Positions 53,395 through 62,084 of a DNA stretch of 64,000 bases are shown here, in pieces. The stretch covers positions 124,001 to 188,000 of the forward strand of contig LMAJ01000008.1 in NCBI GenBank assembly GCA_001507425.1, written 5' to 3'. The DNA is from Flavobacteriaceae bacterium CRH (lineage in GTDB: Bacteria; Bacteroidota; Bacteroidia; Flavobacteriales; Flavobacteriaceae). The notes beneath the pieces are model-generated. The model was given only the letters and a program-made list of their open reading frames with translations. It did no database searches and was not told where the DNA came from. Each line of letters starts with the position of its first letter. Within the stretch, counting starts at the first letter, position 1. The position numbers and the translations under genes are program-made.

Positions 53395-55329
53395 TTATAA
53401 CTTCTCAACGAAATTTAGTTTACTATTTTTTCTACTATATGTAAAGTAAATAAACAACCCGATTAACAACCAGATTGTAAAGTAAATCCAGTTCCAAACG
53501 CTTAATTCTGCCATCATATATAAACAGCAAATAAGTCCTAAAAGCGGAATTAAAGACAAGTTTCTTCTGAAAGCCCAAACCGCTAATCCAACCAAAACAA
53601 ATAAGAATATCCACATTGGGATTTTATGTTTGAATAAACTAAAACCTGATTCGTATTTTAGTGAATCGTTGATTGGCAATCCTTTTACAACCTCAGCATA
53701 TTTTGCGTCGTCGTCTTGGTATTGACTTAATAAATGTTCTAAATCTGATGTTTCTGACGTTTTATTTTGAACATCGATACTTTTTAAATAATTGAAAACT
53801 TTATCAGATTCGGTTTTATCTAGAGAAGTGATAATAGTAGTTGCATCGTTTGTTTGTGCCTCATTATTTATGAAAGCCATTGTTGCTTTATTATTGAAAG
53901 CAAAAGCATAATACAATCCCGCGATCATTAAAACCGGCAAAATATATTTTGAATTTACATAAGGCGTTTTGAATTTCCCTCTCGGGATTTCCGGTTTATT
54001 TTGTAAAACCAAAACTCCTGCACAAACCAATACGAAAGCAAATAAAGTTCCGATACTGCATAAATCAGTTACCATTGTCAGGTTTAGAAACAAAGCCGGA
54101 ATCGCAACCACAAAACCGGTTACAATGGTTGCAAATGATGGCGTTTTGAATTTTGGATGCACTGTAGAAAATTTCTTTGGCAATAAACCATCACGGCTCA
54201 TACTCATCCAGATACGAGGCTGTCCCATCTGGAAAACCAGTAAAACGCTCGCCATGGCAATTACGGCACTTACGGCAATAATCCCCGACATCCATTTTAG
54301 GTCTAATTTATCGAATACAAACGCAAGAGGATCTCCAACATTTAATTCATTATAACGCACCATTCCGGTTAAAACCAAGGCAATGGCAATATATAAAATC
54401 GTACAAATGATAATCGCCCACATCATTCCGCGTGGTAAATCTCGCTGCGGATTTTTACACTCTTCTGCGGTTGTCGAAATAGCATCAAAACCAATATAAG
54501 CAAAGAAAACAGCCGATACTCCTTTTAGAACTCCACTAACTCCATTTGGTGCAAACGGATCCCAATTGGCAGTATCTACATAAAATACTCCAACAGCAAT
54601 AACTAAAAGTACGATACAAAGTTTTACAACTACCATTACATTACTTGCGTTGCGAGATTCTTTCATACCTCTATAAACCAAAGCTGTAATTAAAATAATG
54701 ATAAACAAAGCCGGTAAATCAGCCACAAAATGGAAAGAACCAATAGTTGGCGCAGTTGTCCAGGCAGTATAAGAAGTTTGTAAAGAAGCACTTAAATTTT
54801 CGAATGATTTTCCGCCCTGCATTAAAGCTGTGGCGTCTTTAAATCCGTTTGAAGCCGTTAAATAATCCATCTGAATCCATTGCGGAAGATGAATTCCGCC
54901 ACTCTGGAGCAGTCCCGTAAAATAATCACTCCACGAGATTGCTACGGTTATATTCCCGACGGCATATTCCATGATTAGTGCCCAACCTATAATCCAGGCA
55001 ATAATTTCTCCAAAAGCTACATACGAGTACGTATAAGCACTTCCTGAAACCGGAACCATCGAAGCAAATTCGGCGTAAGCAAAAGCGGCAAAACTACAGG
55101 CCAATGCAGTAAACAAAAACAAGAAAATAACCGCTGGACCGCCATCAGCACTCGCTTTTCCGATGGTACTAAAAATACCTGCTCCAACAATTGCTGCGAT
55201 TCCAAATGCAGTTAAATCCCTGGTCGTTAAATGTTTTCCTAATGCATTATGACCATCTGCTTCGTTTTTCGCAACTTGTTTGAGAATATCCTGTACCGTT
55301 TTTTTTCGGAATAAACCTGATAATGCCAT
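53395..55329 (-). CDS. APC-superfamily amino acid permease with large insertion
   Basis: The 644-residue inner-membrane protein has the cationic-amino-acid-transporter-like core: LTTRDLTAFGIAAIVGAGIF (unwound helix 1), PAVIFLFLFTALACSFAAFA with YAEFASMVPVSGSAYTY, FFAYIGFDAISTTAEECKNP and QRDLPRGMMW. The final helices are preceded by an unusual hydrophilic insertion of about 75 residues (residues roughly 485-560: NNEAQTNDATTIITSLDKTE to KGLPINDSLKYESG). Length therefore exceeds the usual 450-500. The substrate is unknown. Confidence 0.88.
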   Translation of the reverse strand: MALSGLFRKKTVQDILKQVAKNEADGHNALGKHLTTRDLTAFGIAAIVGAGIFSTIGKASADGGPAVIFLFLFTALACSFAAFAYAEFASMVPVSGSAYTYSYVAFGEIIAWIIGWALIMEYAVGNITVAISWSDYFTGLLQSGGIHLPQWIQMDYLTASNGFKDATALMQGGKSFENLSASLQTSYTAWTTAPTIGSFHFVADLPALFIIILITALVYRGMKESRNASNVMVVVKLCIVLLVIAVGVFYVDTANWDPFAPNGVSGVLKGVSAVFFAYIGFDAISTTAEECKNPQRDLPRGMMWAIIICTILYIAIALVLTGMVRYNELNVGDPLAFVFDKLDLKWMSGIIAVSAVIAMASVLLVFQMGQPRIWMSMSRDGLLPKKFSTVHPKFKTPSFATIVTGFVVAIPALFLNLTMVTDLCSIGTLFAFVLVCAGVLVLQNKPEIPRGKFKTPYVNSKYILPVLMIAGLYYAFAFNNKATMAFINNEAQTNDATTIITSLDKTESDKVFNYLKSIDVQNKTSETSDLEHLLSQYQDDDAKYAEVVKGLPINDSLKYESGFSLFKHKIPMWIFLFVLVGLAVWAFRRNLSLIPLLGLICCLYMMAELSVWNWIYFTIWLLIGLFIYFTYSRKNSKLNFVEKL

Positions 55330-55727
55330 ATGTGGTTTTGCTTTTATAAATTAATATATTTAAGTCTTTGTGGGTTTTATTTTGCAAATAATGCAAAAAT
55401 TATCCTGATTTCAAATATATAAAACGATTTTGTTTTTACTGAATTTTTTTTTTGCCACGAATTACACAAATAAGCACGAATTATTTTTTTGCCACAGATT
55501 AAATGATTTGCACAGATTTTTAAATATTTGTTTCACGCAGATTTAAAAAAATATTTAAGCAGATGAACACAGATTTATTATAACGAATCTCAAAATAAAT
55601 CTGCTCAATCTGCCAAATCTGCGAGAAAAAAAATCTGCAGTCAATGTTTCTCTAGCAGATTCAGCAGATTCAGCAGAATAAAAAATCCGTGTTAATCTGC
55701 ATAAACCCGCGTCATCAGCGTTCTATC
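55330..55727. other. Region between permease and YdiJ-like genes
   Basis: No gene. TATATTTG on the minus strand (55412-55419) is a -7 candidate for the permease. Then come degenerate tttgccaca and cacagatt repeats and the hairpin repeat starting at 55531, trailed by tandem cagattcagcagattcagc. Confidence 0.5.
55531..55635. repeat. Long hairpin repeat, family H copy 3
   Basis: The left part tttcacgcagatttaaa (55531 on) pairs imperfectly with a right part ending aaatctgcgagaaa (55598-55630). It is more degenerate than copies 1 and 2 and is trailed by gcagattcagcagattcag units to about 55720. Confidence 0.6.
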
Positions 55728-58634
55728 TTACCTCAAACAGCTTCTCAAAATACTTACCGGATGCTGTGCTTCTCTACTTGTTCCGTCAAAAATTTGATGA
55801 CGACAACTGGTTCCTGCGGCGGCAATTTTTACGTTTTCGGCCGTGGCTCGCACTTTTGGAAATAAGGTATCTTCTCCCATTTGCATACTTACCTGATAAT
55901 GTTCCTTTTCGTAACCAAAAGATCCTGCCATTCCGCAACAGCCTGAATTATAAATTGTAACCGTATTATTTGTTGGTAAATTCAGCATCGCAAAAGTTGC
56001 TTCAACAGAGCTCAACGATTTCTGATGGCAATGTCCGTGAATTTTGATTTCTTTCTTTTCTTCTGAGAATGCATCAGGCCTGATTTTTCCGTCAATGATT
56101 TCCTTTTTAAAGAATTCTTCGATTGTAAAAGCACTTTGCGACACTTTTTCAGCCGCTTCTTTATCATCTGCCAAACGTAAATATTCGTCTCTAAAAGTCA
56201 AAATTGCCGAAGGTTCGATTCCTATTAATGGCGCTTTCGCGGAAATTAAATCCTTGAAAATATTGACATTAATGTTTGCAATTTTCTTCGCTTCTTCCAG
56301 AAAACCTTTTGATAAATACGTTCTTCCGCTTTCTTCGTGATCTACAACAAGGACTTCGTAACCTAATTTTGTCAATAATTCGAAAGCGTCGATCCCGATA
56401 TTGACGTCGTAATAATTCGTGAATTCATCATTAAACAAATACACTTGTCCGTTTGGGAAATCGTTTTGTTGTGACTTATGATTTTCGTACCATTTCTTAA
56501 ACGTCTTTTTCGCCAAAAGTGGAACTTGTCTTTCCGGCGCAATTCCCATACTTTTTTTAACGAGCGATTGATTCGAAATAAAGTTGGTGATCGACGGAAA
56601 CAAACTTCCCATTTTATTGAGTTTTGCGTTGTGAGCAAAAATCTTATTTCGGGTCGAAAATCCGTTTGCTTTTTGGTATTGGTATAAAAATTCGGCTTTT
56701 AAGGTTGCAACGTCCACATTACTCGGACATTCGCTCGCGCAGGCTTTACAGCTCACACACAACTCAAAAACTTCGTATAATTCTTTCTGGTCGAATTTAT
56801 TTTCTTTCTCAGAATAGGTCAAATATTCACGCAACGCATTGGCTCTCGCACGCGTTGTTTCTTTTTCATTTTTGGTAGCGCGATAACTCGGACACATTGC
56901 TCCTCCTGCCGATGGCAATTTTCTGCAATCGCCCGATCCGTTACATTTTTCGGCAGCACGTAGAATTCCTAAACTGTCTGAGAAATCCTGAAACGTTTTA
57001 ATATCCGGTTCTACCCTTCCTGAAATTACACGATGGTTTTCATCCATTTTCAAGGCATTCACAATCTTCCCGATATTCAAAACCGAATTCGGGTCAAACG
57101 CCAATTTGATTCTTTTCAACAATTCGTAATTCGTTTCGCCAATCATAAACGGAATAAATTCTCCGCGCACAATTCCATCGCCGTGTTCACCGCTTAACGA
57201 ACCTCTGTATTTCTTCACCAAAATTGCCACATCGGTCGCAATGGTTCTGAATAATTTTAAATCGGCTGATTTCTTCAAATTCAAAACCGGACGCAAATGC
57301 AGTTCGCCCGCTCCGGCATGCGCATAATAAATCGCACCTTGTCCGTGACGTAACATCATCGCCGAAAACTCTGCAATATAAGCCGGTAAATCACTCAATT
57401 CAACCGCTGTATCTTCAATAGAATCGGCTGCTTTGTCGTCGCCAACAATACTTCCCAAAAGTCCGAGGCCGGCTTTTCTAAGTTCGTTTACTTTTTCAAT
57501 ATCGGCTCCATAAATTTTTACGAGCGCGTAACCAAAGTTATTTTTCTCTAAATCTGCAACCAAAGCATTTGCCTGATTTTCGGCATCTTCGGCATCGTGC
57601 GAAGCGACTTCAAACATCATAATCGCTTTGGGTTCGCCCTGCAAAAAGAAACGGTTTTTTACGTGTTCACGATTCGTTTTCGTACAATCCAGAATCGTAT
57701 CGTCGATCATTTCGCAAGTGTACAAATGGTGTTTCATTGCCACAACAACAGATTCCAGCGATTCCTGAATGCTATGATAATGCGCCACAACCATAATATT
57801 ATTGGCAGGCGGTAAATCGTCTACTTTTAAGGTGATTTCAGTTGTAAAGGCCAGTGTTCCTTCGCTTCCGCAAAGTAATTTTCCAACGTTAATTATTGGT
57901 TCCATTCCGCCAAATAAATCTGATTTTAACAGAATATCAACGGCATAACCTGTATTTCGCCTGTGAATTTCCGGTTTCGGAAACTCTTTTATAATTTCAT
58001 CCTGCGTTGCTTTTACCGAAAGTTCGTCGTAAAGGCTTTTGTATATTTTATTTTCTAAAGAATCTCCTTTGGTTTTTTCGATAAATTCTGCCGAAGTCAA
58101 TTCCTTAAAAACCACTTCAGAACCGTCGCTTAAAATTCCTTTGATCTCCACAATTTTATCGCGCGTTACGCCATAACGAATCGAAGTTGTTCCCGAAGAA
58201 TTATTTCCCACCATTCCTCCAATCATACAACGGTTGGATGTCGAAGTATTCGGTCCAAAAAACACATTGTGCGGTTTCAAAAACAAATTCAGTTCATCGC
58301 GAATGACGCCGGGCTGCACCGTAACTGTTTTTTTTATCGGGTCAAAATTCAGGATTTTGGTAAAGTTTTTCGAAACATCGACTACGATTCCGTCGCCAAC
58401 CGTTTGTCCTGCAAGCGAAGTTCCGGCCGTTCTTGGCGTAATCGAAATATGGTGTTGTGCCGCAAACCTGATCAGTTTACTAATATCTGCTATCGTTTTA
58501 GGAACGGCAACTGCTTTTGGTTTAATCCGGTACACCGAAGCATCGGTCGAATAAAGTGTTTTATGAAGATCATCGTATAAAAGTGTTCCTTCTAACGAAT
58601 CTGATAATTGTTGTAACTCCTTACTTATTGACAT
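55728..58634 (-). CDS. YdiJ-like FAD/Fe-S oxidoreductase
   Basis: The 968-residue protein fuses a GlcD/DLD-like flavoprotein with a GlpC-like iron-sulfur unit. The FAD-binding PCMH part has ITPRTAGTSLAGQTVGDGIV and GGMVGNNSSGTTSIRYG. The FAD-linked C domain includes HAGAGELHLRPVLN and SGEHGDGIVRGEF. After CNGSGDC and AMCPSYRATK comes the 4Fe-4S ligand cluster CVSCKACASECPSNVD. Two CCG-type domains end the protein (HGHCHQKSL, NSGCCGMAGSFGYE). E. coli YdiJ-type enzymes oxidise D-2-hydroxyglutarate or D-lactate-like substrates to the quinone pool. The substrate here is inferred only. Confidence 0.9.
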   Translation of the reverse strand: MSISKELQQLSDSLEGTLLYDDLHKTLYSTDASVYRIKPKAVAVPKTIADISKLIRFAAQHHISITPRTAGTSLAGQTVGDGIVVDVSKNFTKILNFDPIKKTVTVQPGVIRDELNLFLKPHNVFFGPNTSTSNRCMIGGMVGNNSSGTTSIRYGVTRDKIVEIKGILSDGSEVVFKELTSAEFIEKTKGDSLENKIYKSLYDELSVKATQDEIIKEFPKPEIHRRNTGYAVDILLKSDLFGGMEPIINVGKLLCGSEGTLAFTTEITLKVDDLPPANNIMVVAHYHSIQESLESVVVAMKHHLYTCEMIDDTILDCTKTNREHVKNRFFLQGEPKAIMMFEVASHDAEDAENQANALVADLEKNNFGYALVKIYGADIEKVNELRKAGLGLLGSIVGDDKAADSIEDTAVELSDLPAYIAEFSAMMLRHGQGAIYYAHAGAGELHLRPVLNLKKSADLKLFRTIATDVAILVKKYRGSLSGEHGDGIVRGEFIPFMIGETNYELLKRIKLAFDPNSVLNIGKIVNALKMDENHRVISGRVEPDIKTFQDFSDSLGILRAAEKCNGSGDCRKLPSAGGAMCPSYRATKNEKETTRARANALREYLTYSEKENKFDQKELYEVFELCVSCKACASECPSNVDVATLKAEFLYQYQKANGFSTRNKIFAHNAKLNKMGSLFPSITNFISNQSLVKKSMGIAPERQVPLLAKKTFKKWYENHKSQQNDFPNGQVYLFNDEFTNYYDVNIGIDAFELLTKLGYEVLVVDHEESGRTYLSKGFLEEAKKIANINVNIFKDLISAKAPLIGIEPSAILTFRDEYLRLADDKEAAEKVSQSAFTIEEFFKKEIIDGKIRPDAFSEEKKEIKIHGHCHQKSLSSVEATFAMLNLPTNNTVTIYNSGCCGMAGSFGYEKEHYQVSMQMGEDTLFPKVRATAENVKIAAAGTSCRHQIFDGTSREAQHPVSILRSCLR

Positions 58635-58903
58635 TCTAACTGATTTATGGCTTACAAAAATAGGGATTTTTTAGGTTCAGAGATGCAAAGGGACAAAGGT
58701 TCAAAGGTTTTTCTGTGATTGTTTTGTAAAGTTTGGAATTTGGTCCCGATGCTTCGGGATAAAAATATTGGAATTTAACCGAATTGTCACCCTGAGCGAT
58801 CCTGAGGCTTCGGGAGAAGGCTTATAAAAACAGAATTCAATCTTACCAAAAATGTAAAAGTTGGAATTTGGAATTTATTTATTGGAATTTAGCAACACCA
58901 TCA
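58635..58903. other. Repeat fragments between YdiJ-like gene and small membrane gene
   Basis: Contains aaaggttcaaaggttt, a tcccgatgcttcggga palindrome (58743-58758), a gtcaccctgagcgatcctga fragment resembling the ends of family E, and ttggaatttggaattt units. No gene. Confidence 0.5.
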
Positions 58904-59275
58904 TCACATCGGAATTCTAGAATCAAAATCATCATTACCCAAATCAGTTTCTTCAATCTGTGACTTTTTAGAACTTCCTGAGTTTAAAATATCATAATTT
59001 GTTTTAGAATAATTATCTGATATTTTATCCATTGATTTTAAAATTCTTCGAACCGCTAATATTAAAATTACTGCACCAATAAAAATCGCTGATACACCAA
59101 CATTTTCCGAAAAAAACTTTTGTCCAAATAATTCGAATTCGGTTTTGCCTGAACTTTTTAGTGTGATAAGCCATATTCCAAGTCCCGCAATAAGTAATGC
59201 GAAAGAACAAACTATTATTCCAAAAATCAGCGTTGATTTGTGAAACGAATTATGAGCGTTAGTATTTATTTGCAT
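58904..59275 (-). CDS. Small membrane protein
   Basis: From the ATG at 59275 the product has 123 residues: a short polar start (MQINTNAHNSFHKS), two hydrophobic helices (about 16-40 and 58-78) and a polar C-terminus (DKISDNYSKTNYDILNSGSS, ending RIPM). A TTG-initiated extension to 59419 exists but runs into repeat sequence and is rejected. No known family. Gene reality is supported by the strong hydrophobic/polar segmentation. Confidence 0.5.
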   Translation of the reverse strand: MQINTNAHNSFHKSTLIFGIIVCSFALLIAGLGIWLITLKSSGKTEFELFGQKFFSENVGVSAIFIGAVILILAVRRILKSMDKISDNYSKTNYDILNSGSSKKSQIEETDLGNDDFDSRIPM

Positions 59276-59495
59276 AGCTAAAGTATTTATAATCAAATAT
59301 ATAAAACATTTAATAATATTTAGCCATTCTGTAAATATTTTGATAGTTTTAAATAGAGCTACTACTCTGTTTTTGAATAATTTAAGAGCACTTTCCCCCC
59401 AATTGTCACCCTGAACCAAGTCGAAGGCTTATGAAATCTGAATTTCAAAACATCAAAATTGGAATTTGGATTTTTTTTATTGGAATTTGAATTTG
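59276..59495. other. Intergenic repeats
   Basis: AT-rich sequence with a tgtcaccctgaaccaagtcg fragment (59404) and ttggaattt repeats (59459-59490). No gene apart from the structured element that follows. Confidence 0.4.
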
Positions 59496-59580
59496 AAGCT
59501 ATTCCTGCTATCTGTTCCAATCTTTTGTGCCGAACCCCGGCACAAAAGGATTTCCACTTCTATCAGGGCTAGGGCATTTG
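59496..59580 (-). ncRNA. Structured element resembling Flavo-1, copy 3
   Basis: On the minus strand, gccctagccctgatagaagt opens the element and agatagcaggaatagcttc closes it. The hairpin has a perfect 12-bp stem (ccttttgtgccg with cggcacaaaagg-type complement) capped by gggtt. It is nearly co-linear with copy 1 and lies downstream of the DUF6896-like gene. Confidence 0.55.
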
Positions 59581-59607
59581 GTTTTATAAGAAGATTTTTT
59601 GGAAAAA

Positions 59608-60051
59608 TTAATCTATAAGAAAAGGCGGTTCTTGAATTACTCTATACGACTTAAAAACACATCCAAATGGAGTTCCTTCTATTCCTTCTATAATTAACCA
59701 ACTTAATATTCCTTTATTTATAAGTTGATATAATTCATATTCAATAAATTCAGGACTATAATTTAATTTTTGATATTCAGGATGCGTTCTAATAAATTCT
59801 GAAAGTTCCCATTGCGAAAATTGAATTTCATTTCCTCTAAAAATTGAAATATCATAAGCATAAATTACACCGTCCTTTTCTGCGGTACAGCCGCTTCCGT
59901 GAAACCAATAATCAATTCCATCAATAACACCTTTTCTTTCAAAAAATGTACGAGAAAACGAACATGGGTTTATATCTTGTTTGTATTTATTCTTTAATAA
60001 CGTTTCAAAAGCTCTTATAAAATTGATATAATCTGCTAAAATTTTTTCCAT
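59608..60051 (-). CDS. DUF6896-like protein, possible immunity protein
   Basis: The 147-residue soluble protein has an N-terminal helix (ADYINFIRAFETLLKNKYKQ), then IDGIDYWFHGSGCTAEKDGV and a YAYDISIF strand. The FHGxGC...YDI pattern is what I recall for DUF6896, found in predicted polymorphic-toxin immunity sets. The C-terminal half includes LSEFIRTHPEYQKLNYSPEF and a closing strand. The three genes from 60923 down to 59608 are on the minus strand with gaps of 7 and 40 bases, so they form a small operon. Confidence 0.5.
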   Translation of the reverse strand: MEKILADYINFIRAFETLLKNKYKQDINPCSFSRTFFERKGVIDGIDYWFHGSGCTAEKDGVIYAYDISIFRGNEIQFSQWELSEFIRTHPEYQKLNYSPEFIEYELYQLINKGILSWLIIEGIEGTPFGCVFKSYRVIQEPPFLID

Positions 60052-60091
60052 ATTAATAAATCTTTTATTTTCTTTATCAATAAAGAAATAT

Positions 60092-60610
60092 TTATTTCAA
60101 ATACCATGATTTATCATATAATTCATTTAACTCTTTTGCCGGAATTCCATTTAGTTCAATCGTTTTATTACAAATTTGGTCAAAATCTGCATTATCACCA
60201 GCCATATTAATCATATGATCGGTTTCGCCCATTCCTCCTGATCCAATTAAAAGTCTGTCCGAGTCACTGAATTCTTTAGCTATTTCGATTATAATTTTTA
60301 ATAATTGTTCTGATATATTTCTTTCTTGAAAATATAAACTTGAAAATCTTTCTATGCAACCAATTAAAACAACCTTTTTATAAATATCAATGCTAAAACT
60401 ATCGCTCTCTCCTGTTAAATATTCAGACCTATCTGTTTGAGCGGAAACTATGAACCAATTTCCAAGTTCATTGTTAGTAAAATGTCCGAATTCTTTCAAA
60501 TGCAAAAATTCAGCTTTTAATCTTTTAAAAACATCGTTTAATCTTTGCTCGGTTTCTTCTAAAGAATATTCTTTTTCTTTTGGAATTATACAGTGAATAC
60601 TTGTTCCCAT
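60092..60610 (-). CDS. Hypothetical cytoplasmic protein
   Basis: The 172-residue product has no signal or membrane segment. It begins MGTSIHCIIPKEKEYSLEET and has an alpha/beta pattern: LNDVFKRLKAEFLHLKEFGH, GNWFIVSAQTDRSEYL, KKVVLIGCIERFSSLYF, then LLIGSGGMGETDHMINMAGD. The glycine-rich segment is not a P-loop. I do not recognise the family. By context with the DUF6896-like gene, it may be an immunity-type protein. Confidence 0.5.
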   Translation of the reverse strand: MGTSIHCIIPKEKEYSLEETEQRLNDVFKRLKAEFLHLKEFGHFTNNELGNWFIVSAQTDRSEYLTGESDSFSIDIYKKVVLIGCIERFSSLYFQERNISEQLLKIIIEIAKEFSDSDRLLIGSGGMGETDHMINMAGDNADFDQICNKTIELNGIPAKELNELYDKSWYLK

Positions 60611-60617
60611 ATTTTAT

Positions 60618-60923
60618 TTACACACTTAATTTACTATTACCTCTCAAAGCAAGAAAGAATAAAGCAAATAAAGCGACAGCAATAATTATAGATGCAGATC
60701 GTAAATGCTTATTCATCTTATTTTCAATCTCATAAGTAATGGTAAACAAATACAGAATGAGTCCCACAAAAAAGTAAACAAACGTAGAAACTATCATAGA
60801 AAGCGCTTTTTCGCCAACTGAAATTGTTTTAAGTGTTATAATTTCATCAACGGTAAAGAAAAAATAAAATAAAAACCAAACCCAATATAAAAAGTGGAAT
60901 ACGTATGCTAATGTTGATTTCAT
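60618..60923 (-). CDS. Small three-helix membrane protein
   Basis: The 101-residue product has hydrophobic helices at about residues 4-24, 38-62 and 73-92, with a basic loop (ENKMNKHLRS) before the last helix and a short tail. No family is recognised. It starts the three-gene minus-strand unit, with only 7 bases between its stop and the next start. Confidence 0.55.
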   Translation of the reverse strand: MKSTLAYVFHFLYWVWFLFYFFFTVDEIITLKTISVGEKALSMIVSTFVYFFVGLILYLFTITYEIENKMNKHLRSASIIIAVALFALFFLALRGNSKLSV

Positions 60924-61036
60924 GTTTATATTTTAGATACTTTGTTTATTTTTGAATGTGCAAATTACACATAAAATTTTAGTTTTACCGTATTAATTTT
61001 TAAGGAAAAGGATTACAAATAGCCTCTTTTTTTTGC

Positions 61037-61044
61037 TATATTTG
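61037..61044 (+). promoter_or_regulatory. -7 element for the 61.1-kb leader
   Basis: TATATTTG matches TAnnTTTG. Transcription would start near 61050, giving a leader of about 137 bases that contains two 18-bp direct repeats and the structured element between them. Confidence 0.55.
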
Positions 61045-61048
61045 CTAT

Positions 61049-61187
61049 TCTTAAACTACAACATTAAGAACGAAATAAGATTTGCCCTTGTATTATGTGT
61101 GCGGTATCGGAAACGACCGTAAGCGCTGTTGTAGGCGCAAGAGACACTAATTTACAAGGGTTTTTTAACTCTTAAACTACAACATTA
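61049..61187 (+). repeat. 18-bp direct repeats flanking a structured element
   Basis: tcttaaactacaacatta occurs exactly at 61049-61066 and 61170-61187, 121 bases apart. The second copy ends on the A of the ATG at 61187. The surrounding bases are also similar, so the duplicated segment is probably somewhat longer. Confidence 0.9.
61085..61167 (+). ncRNA. Candidate structured leader RNA or small RNA ending in a terminator
   Basis: The outer stem cccttgta (61085-61092) pairs with tacaaggg (61153-61160) and is followed by six Ts. Inside, gtgt/acac forms an inner closing stem. Two hairpins follow: cgg-x3-cg-gaaa-cg-x-ccg, with a GNRA-type gaaa loop, and gcgc-tgttgtag-gcgc. This makes a three-way-junction fold of about 80 nt. 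It could be an attenuator of the downstream gene or a separate sRNA. No known class is recognised. Confidence 0.5.
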
Positions 61188-61420
61188 TGAGTAAAAACAA
61201 CCTTTCAAAAGAAGCCGAAACTAGGCTTATGACTTTTTTCAACAACACAGTAACACCAGAACAAATTGCAAAAGCAATAAGGCAAGTAAATTTTGTACTC
61301 GCTTTAGGGCTTATAAGAGAACACGAAACCCATCAACAAGAAATCAGCAAATTAGAAAATAGCTTTTTTTGGCTGAATGAATTAGCCGAAATTTTAAATC
61401 CTTATTTGGATGTGGAGTAA
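61187..61420 (+). CDS. Small helical protein downstream of the structured leader
   Basis: The 77-residue product begins MSKNNLSKEAETRLMTFFNN and is predicted to be all helical, with a moderately hydrophobic middle (VNFVLALGLI) and a charged heptad-like stretch (EHETHQQEISKLENSFFWL). No family is recognised. It has its own promoter, long structured leader and very strong terminator, so it is likely expressed as a single gene. Confidence 0.6.
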   Translation: MSKNNLSKEAETRLMTFFNNTVTPEQIAKAIRQVNFVLALGLIREHETHQQEISKLENSFFWLNELAEILNPYLDVE

Positions 61421-61442
61421 GGATTTTATTTGAATTTGTAAT

Positions 61443-61486
61443 AAACGAAAAACCCTCGACTTTAAAAAGTCGAGGGTTTTTCGTTT
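61443..61486. terminator. Strong bidirectional terminator
   Basis: A 20-bp perfect stem (arms 61443-61462 and 61467-61486, core ccctcgactt) with a 4-base loop is set within A/T runs, 23 bases after the stop. Confidence 0.92.
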
Positions 61487-61883
61487 AATTTCTTTGTTGA
61501 TTATTGGGACGAATAGGAAGAGGAAGTCAGGAGAATTTTAGCAAAAATAACTTAAATCTTATACCTAATTTTTTTTAATTAATCACAAAAATCATTTAAG
61601 CATTTTATAATTAAAAAACAAATATTACAATAAAAATATTATCTCAATAATAACATATTAACAAATTCAATTTTTTTCTTTCAAAATTAGAAAAACATTA
61701 TACTCAATGCTTTTAAAAGGATAAAAAAAATATGAAAGGCCAATCATCACTCAAAAAATCAAATTGTAGTTTACTACGTTATATTGGGCTTTTTTTACGT
61801 TATGAACAAAAATAGACGAGTTATAAACAATTAATAGTAATAACTTATTAAAAACAAAGATACATTTGCCCTTATCTTTGTAA
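61487..61883. other. AT-rich gap without a gene
   Basis: Very AT-rich DNA with no supported gene. A weak 63-codon frame on the minus strand (61751-61942) overlaps the terminator below and has no protein-like features. Confidence 0.4.
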
Positions 61884-61886
61884 AAT

Positions 61887-61912
61887 AAAAAGCACCCAAG
61901 TTGAGTGCTTTT
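61887..61912 (-). terminator. Terminator of the small unit
   Basis: An 8-bp perfect stem (61887-61894 with 61905-61912), with further pairing inside, is followed by a T-rich run on the minus strand. Confidence 0.75.
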
Positions 61913-61980
61913 ATAAATTAAATTAAAAGAATTTGGTCTCATTAGCCAATGACTTTATTAAGTAATTTAGACCGTTAAAT

Positions 61981-62084
61981 TTATAACGGTTGAAAGTAAT
62001 TAGTTACTGCATCATTAGCTTTTACTAAACAAACCAAGATTACTTTAAATCCTGTTCCAGCAGGTTAAATAAGTCGATAGACAT
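61981..62084 (-). pseudogene. Possible micro-ORF with -1 frame extension
   Basis: The ATG at 62084 starts MSIDLFNLLEQDLK and stops at 62040. In the -1 frame, joining after MSIDLFN, the sequence reads PAGTGFKVILVCLVK, then ANDAVTNYFQPL and stops at 61981. One lost base in a C run would explain a broken 34-residue peptide gene. Alternatively the reading frames are chance features of an RNA gene. Confidence 0.25.

Noticed and set aside
59275..59419. N-terminal extension of the small membrane protein using a TTG start
   Set aside because: The extension enters a repeat fragment (tgtcaccctgaacc) and adds an unlikely basic/hydrophobic region. The ATG at 59275 gives a sensible topology.
61081..61166. 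tRNA-like gene
   Set aside because: The closing stem suggested an acceptor arm, but there is no T-loop GTTCRA motif, no anticodon arm of the right size and no CCA end.
61037..61420. Type III toxin-antitoxin system
   Set aside because: The downstream protein (77 residues) is much shorter than ToxN-type nucleases and has no recognisable nuclease features. The RNA element is single-copy rather than a tandem antitoxin repeat.
61751..61942. 63-codon open frame on the minus strand
   Set aside because: It overlaps the terminator hairpin at 61887-61912, has no ribosome-binding or protein-like features, and the region is extremely AT-rich.
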